From an uncultured Phycisphaerales bacterium (GTDB lineage Bacteria > Planctomycetota > Phycisphaerae > UBA1845 > Fen-1342), in contig CAIWOY010000354.1 of the NCBI GenBank assembly GCA_903914415.1, forward strand, positions 1 to 33,621: a stretch of DNA of 33,621 nucleotides, in the 5' to 3' direction. Numbering within the stretch: position 1 is the stretch's first letter; every line of letters starts with the position of its first letter. Below the pieces are notes generated by a model. That model was not told the DNA's origin and did not search any database. It saw only the letters and a program-made list of their open reading frames with translations. The position numbers and the translations under genes are program-made. Below, in pieces: positions 30,842 through 33,621 of this stretch.

Positions 30842-32206
30842 ATGAAGGTCTTCATGCTCGGCTGGGAGTTCCCGCCCTTCATCAGCGGCGGCCTCGGCAC
30901 CGCATGTCACGGTCTTACGCGCGGCCTCGATCACCACGGCGTCGAAGTGCTCTTCGTTTTGCCGCGCCCCGTGGAATCCACCCGCGCGACCCACGTGCGG
31001 ATCGTCTCCCCCACCAACCTGTCCGACCAGCCCGAGGACGACGAGGCCGGCGAACTCGTGGATCCGCAAGCGCTCTTCCGCCACGCCCGCTTCCGAACCC
31101 TGCCGGTGACCCTGCACCCCTATGCCCGCCCCGAGGACCTCCACGGGCGCGGACGCACGCGGATCACCACACGCGGCGCATCCAGCGGCCCCGCCGCACC
31201 ACATGCTTCGGACGGCGAGCCTGCGGCCGAGCCGGCGCTCACCCACGGCGTACGCACCGGCGGGCCGGACCACTACGGCGGCGACCTCTTTGCCGAGGTA
31301 GAGCGCTACGCGGTGCTTGCGCGCCGCCTCGCGCGCGGCCAGACGTTCGACCTCGTGCACGCGCACGACTGGATGACCTATCCCGCCGGCATCGCGGTCG
31401 CGCTGAGCCGCGGCAAGCCCCTCGTCGTGCACGTGCACTCGACCGAGTTCGACCGCTCCGGGCTGCACGTGAACCAACGCATCTACGACATCGAGCGGGC
31501 CGGGATGCACGCCGCGACGCGCGTCGTCTGCGTCAGCCACCTGACGCGCAACATCGTGGTCAAGCACTACGCCGTCGACCCGCGCAAGGTGGAGGTCGTC
31601 TACAACGCGGTCGAGGACGACGGCGCGCCCGCCGGTCCGCCCCTGCCACCGATCACACGCGACGACAAGATCGTCCTGTTCCTCGGGCGCATCACGATGC
31701 AGAAGGGCCCGGAGTACTTCCTGGCCGCCGCCAAACGTGTCCTGGAGGTCATGGAGAACGTCCGCTTCGTCATGGCCGGCAGCGGCGATATGACGCGGCC
31801 GATGATCGAGCTGGCCGCCGAGATGGGCATCGGGCACAAGGTGCTGTTCCCCGGCTTCCTGCGCGGGGACGACGTGCGGCGCATCTTCGAGATGGCCGAC
31901 GTGTACGTCATGCCGTCCGTGTCCGAGCCGTTCGGCATCACGCCGCTCGAAGCGCTCTCGCACGACGTGCCCGTGATCATCTCGAAGCAGAGCGGAGTCG
32001 CCGAGCTGCTCACGCACGCGCTAAAGGTCGACTTCTGGGACGTGGACGAGATGGCCAACAAGATCGTGGCGGTCCTGCGGCACCCGCCCTTGCACGCCAC
32101 GCTGCGCGACCACGGCAGCTTCGAGGTCAGTCGCTTGAGTTGGACGGACGCCGCGGCAAACTGTATGAAGGTGTACGAAGCGGCCGTCGGTCGGCCCACG
32201 AACTAA
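30842..32206 (+). CDS. glycogen-synthase-like GT4/GT5 glycosyltransferase
   Basis: The ATG at 30842 has GAGG 5 nt upstream and gives 454 residues. The N-terminus MKVFMLGWEFPPFISGGLGT is the donor-loop region typical of glycogen/starch-synthase-like enzymes (in classical GlgA it is KTGGLGD). LVHAHDWMTYPAG, HSTEFDRSG and the C-terminal EPFGITPLE (E362 and E370, the EX7E motif) complete a GT-B retaining enzyme. A variable Ala/Gly/Pro-rich loop lies at about 100-135. The likely role is alpha-glucan synthesis from ADP- or UDP-glucose, given the GH57 enzyme 43 bp downstream on the same strand. A different hexose donor cannot be excluded. Confidence 0.85.
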   Translation: MKVFMLGWEFPPFISGGLGTACHGLTRGLDHHGVEVLFVLPRPVESTRATHVRIVSPTNLSDQPEDDEAGELVDPQALFRHARFRTLPVTLHPYARPEDLHGRGRTRITTRGASSGPAAPHASDGEPAAEPALTHGVRTGGPDHYGGDLFAEVERYAVLARRLARGQTFDLVHAHDWMTYPAGIAVALSRGKPLVVHVHSTEFDRSGLHVNQRIYDIERAGMHAATRVVCVSHLTRNIVVKHYAVDPRKVEVVYNAVEDDGAPAGPPLPPITRDDKIVLFLGRITMQKGPEYFLAAAKRVLEVMENVRFVMAGSGDMTRPMIELAAEMGIGHKVLFPGFLRGDDVRRIFEMADVYVMPSVSEPFGITPLEALSHDVPVIISKQSGVAELLTHALKVDFWDVDEMANKIVAVLRHPPLHATLRDHGSFEVSRLSWTDAAANCMKVYEAAVGRPTN

Positions 32207-32249
32207 ACCAACCCGCGCCCGCTGCGGCCCGGTGTGCTCCGTATACAAC

Positions 32250-33425
32250 ATGGCGTCCGTCTGCTTCTACTTCCAAGTTCACCAGCCGTTTCGCCTGCGC
32301 CGCTTCAGCATCTTCGACCGCGGCGCGGACTACTTCGACGACCGCGCCAACCGCGACCTCATCCGCCGGGTGGCCGACAAGTGCTACCTGCCGGCCAACG
32401 CGGTGATGCTCGAGCTGATCCGCAAGCACGAAGGGCGCTTCCGCGTCGCCTACAGCCTGTCGGGCACGGCCCTCGAGCAACTGCAGCGCTACGCGCCGCC
32501 AGTTGTGGAGTCGTTCCGGCGGCTCGCCCACACGGGAGCCGTCGAGTTCCTCTCCGAGACGTACCACCATTCGCTCAGCTTCCTCTACTCGCGTGAGGAG
32601 TTCGCCGAGCAGGTCCGCCTGCACCGGGCGCTCGTCGAGCGCCTTTTCGAGCAGACGCCGACGGTCTTCCGCAACACGGAGCTCATCTACAACAACGAGC
32701 TGGCGAAGGTGGCGGCCGGGCTCGGCTACAAGGTCGTGCTGTGCGAGGGCGCGGACCATATTCTCGGCTACCGTTCGCCGGCCTTCCTGTACAACCCGCC
32801 CAGCACGCCCGGCGTGAAGCTGCTGCTGAAGAACTACCGGCTGTCGGACGACATCGCGTTCCGCTTCAGCGACCAGGCGTGGGCGGAGTATCCGCTGACG
32901 GCGGACAAGTTCGCCGACTGGATTCACCAGGTCAACGGCCACGGCCACGTCGTCAACCTGTTCATGGACTACGAGACCTTCGGCGAGCACCAGTGGGCGG
33001 AGACCGGGATCTTCGAGTTCCTGCGCCACCTGCCGCGGGCCGTCCTCCGCTCCCGCGACAACGACTTTAAGACGCCGAGCCAGTGCGCCCAGGCGTACCC
33101 GGCCAGCGGCGAATACGACGTGCCGCACATGATCTCATGGGCCGACGTCGAACGCGACCTGTCCGCGTGGCTCGGCAACGCGATGCAGGCCAACGCCCTG
33201 CACGAGCTGTACCGGCTGGAGCAGGCGATCAAGCAGACCGGCGATGAGAAACTACTCGACGACTGGCGCAAGCTACAGTCGTCGGACCATTTCTATTACA
33301 TGTGCACGAAGTACTACGCCGACGGCACAGTACACAAGTACTTCAATCCCTACGACACGCCCTACGATTCATTCATCAATTTCATGAACGTGCTGGACAA
33401 CCTCCGCGGCCGGCTGGGGGGCTGA
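32250..33425 (+). CDS. glycoside hydrolase family 57 (alpha-amylase/glucanotransferase-like)
   Basis: The ATG at 32250 gives 391 residues. A GTG at 32232 would add six and is less likely. GH57 signatures are VHQPFRLRRF (HQP at 11-13), FLSETYHHSLSF (about 100-111), VFRNTELIYNNE (E144, candidate nucleophile) and FMDYETFGEHQ (D240, candidate acid/base). The protein has no signal peptide, so it acts in the cytoplasm. The family includes alpha-amylases, 4-alpha-glucanotransferases and branching enzymes. This short form matches the single-domain alpha-amylase-like group found beside glycogen-synthase-like genes. It probably remodels or degrades the glucan made by the neighbour. Confidence 0.88.
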   Translation: MASVCFYFQVHQPFRLRRFSIFDRGADYFDDRANRDLIRRVADKCYLPANAVMLELIRKHEGRFRVAYSLSGTALEQLQRYAPPVVESFRRLAHTGAVEFLSETYHHSLSFLYSREEFAEQVRLHRALVERLFEQTPTVFRNTELIYNNELAKVAAGLGYKVVLCEGADHILGYRSPAFLYNPPSTPGVKLLLKNYRLSDDIAFRFSDQAWAEYPLTADKFADWIHQVNGHGHVVNLFMDYETFGEHQWAETGIFEFLRHLPRAVLRSRDNDFKTPSQCAQAYPASGEYDVPHMISWADVERDLSAWLGNAMQANALHELYRLEQAIKQTGDEKLLDDWRKLQSSDHFYYMCTKYYADGTVHKYFNPYDTPYDSFINFMNVLDNLRGRLGG

Positions 33426-33621
33426 ATCGTCGTGCGCGATCTGGGTGCGCAATCAGAACGCGCCGCGCACGCAAGCGCGTAGCTGCACGGGCGCCCGCTG
33501 GCGCTTCGCGTTCTGATCTGCGTCGCCGAATTGCGCGCGGTGATTTAGCGTTTCGACCGCGTCAACGCGGGCTCTTTCGCGCTGATAGCGGTCTGCGACG
33601 TACCCACCGTCTCGATCGCGC
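33426..33621. other. tail of the window, no gene seen
   Basis: The last 196 bp hold an 11-bp inverted repeat (33452-33462 with 33507-33517) and further GC-rich sequence. No coding frame with a start signal or family motif was found. The next gene must lie beyond the window edge. Confidence 0.5.
33452..33517 (+). terminator. inverted repeat after GH57, possible terminator
   Basis: ATCAGAACGCG (33452-33462) and CGCGTTCTGAT (33507-33517) are perfect 11-bp complements separated by 44 bp of GC-rich sequence that can pair further. It begins 26 bp after the GH57 stop. The long loop and lack of a T run make this either a Rho-type 3' structure or a dispersed repeat. Confidence 0.4.

Noticed and set aside
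33426-33621. tRNA or other structured RNA gene in the last 196 bp
   Set aside because: An inverted repeat is present, but no cloverleaf, anticodon arm or T-loop sequence could be found.

Overview
The window looks like a GC-rich Planctomycetota chromosome, most likely a member of the Phycisphaerae. The main evidence is the secreted M6-type protease at 4300-8163. It carries four Cys-rich 'ACC' modules and a C-terminal dockerin-like double repeat (GDTNCDGG...FADIDPFV), a combination I associate with that class. GTG starts, weak or absent Shine-Dalgarno sites on many genes, and very long antisense open frames fit a high-GC genome. I see no tRNA, rRNA, CRISPR array, transposase, phage gene or integrase. 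The window is almost entirely chromosomal core and lineage-specific genes.

Layout, left to right. (1) 413-4024, minus strand: a tightly coupled three-gene operon, C39-like cysteine peptidase -> RLAN/RimK-like ATP-grasp amidoligase -> GCS2-type carboxylate-amine ligase. It has a candidate promoter (4141-4167), a structured leader and an intrinsic terminator (375-403). This is the best candidate here for a poorly described system, probably one that makes or edits a small glutamyl peptide or a peptide-modified target. (2) 4300-8163: the large secreted metalloprotease, with a plausible promoter, followed by about 800 bp without a gene. (3) 8959-11987, minus strand: spmA-spmB-PBP4 operon, which resembles the Bacillus dacB-spmA-spmB operon but uses a different carboxypeptidase family and an SpmA with an unusual insert. 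(4) 12186-14976, plus strand: HAD hydrolase, an orphan histidine-kinase H-box fragment, and a TMTC-like membrane/TPR protein. (5) 15192-17280, minus strand: FecR-like exported protein and dapF, separated by a cluster of stem-loops. (6) 17683-18645, plus strand: an unrecognised membrane protein. (7) 18695-30357, minus strand: a seven-gene run, infB-ylxP-rbfA-HhH protein-giant TPR protein-kdsD-MrfA-like helicase, joined by short gaps or overlaps. It couples ribosome maturation to envelope and DNA-repair genes. (8) 30842-33425, plus strand: a glycogen-synthase-like glycosyltransferase and a GH57 glycosidase, probably an alpha-glucan module.

The intergenic DNA is rich in short structured repeats: two 7-bp tandem arrays, two copies of a 9-bp-period array 15 kb apart (one folded into a convergent-terminator palindrome), tetraloop hairpins, and a 39-bp tandem repeat read in frame inside the C39 peptidase gene. 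All calls come from reading the sequence by eye. No database search was run.
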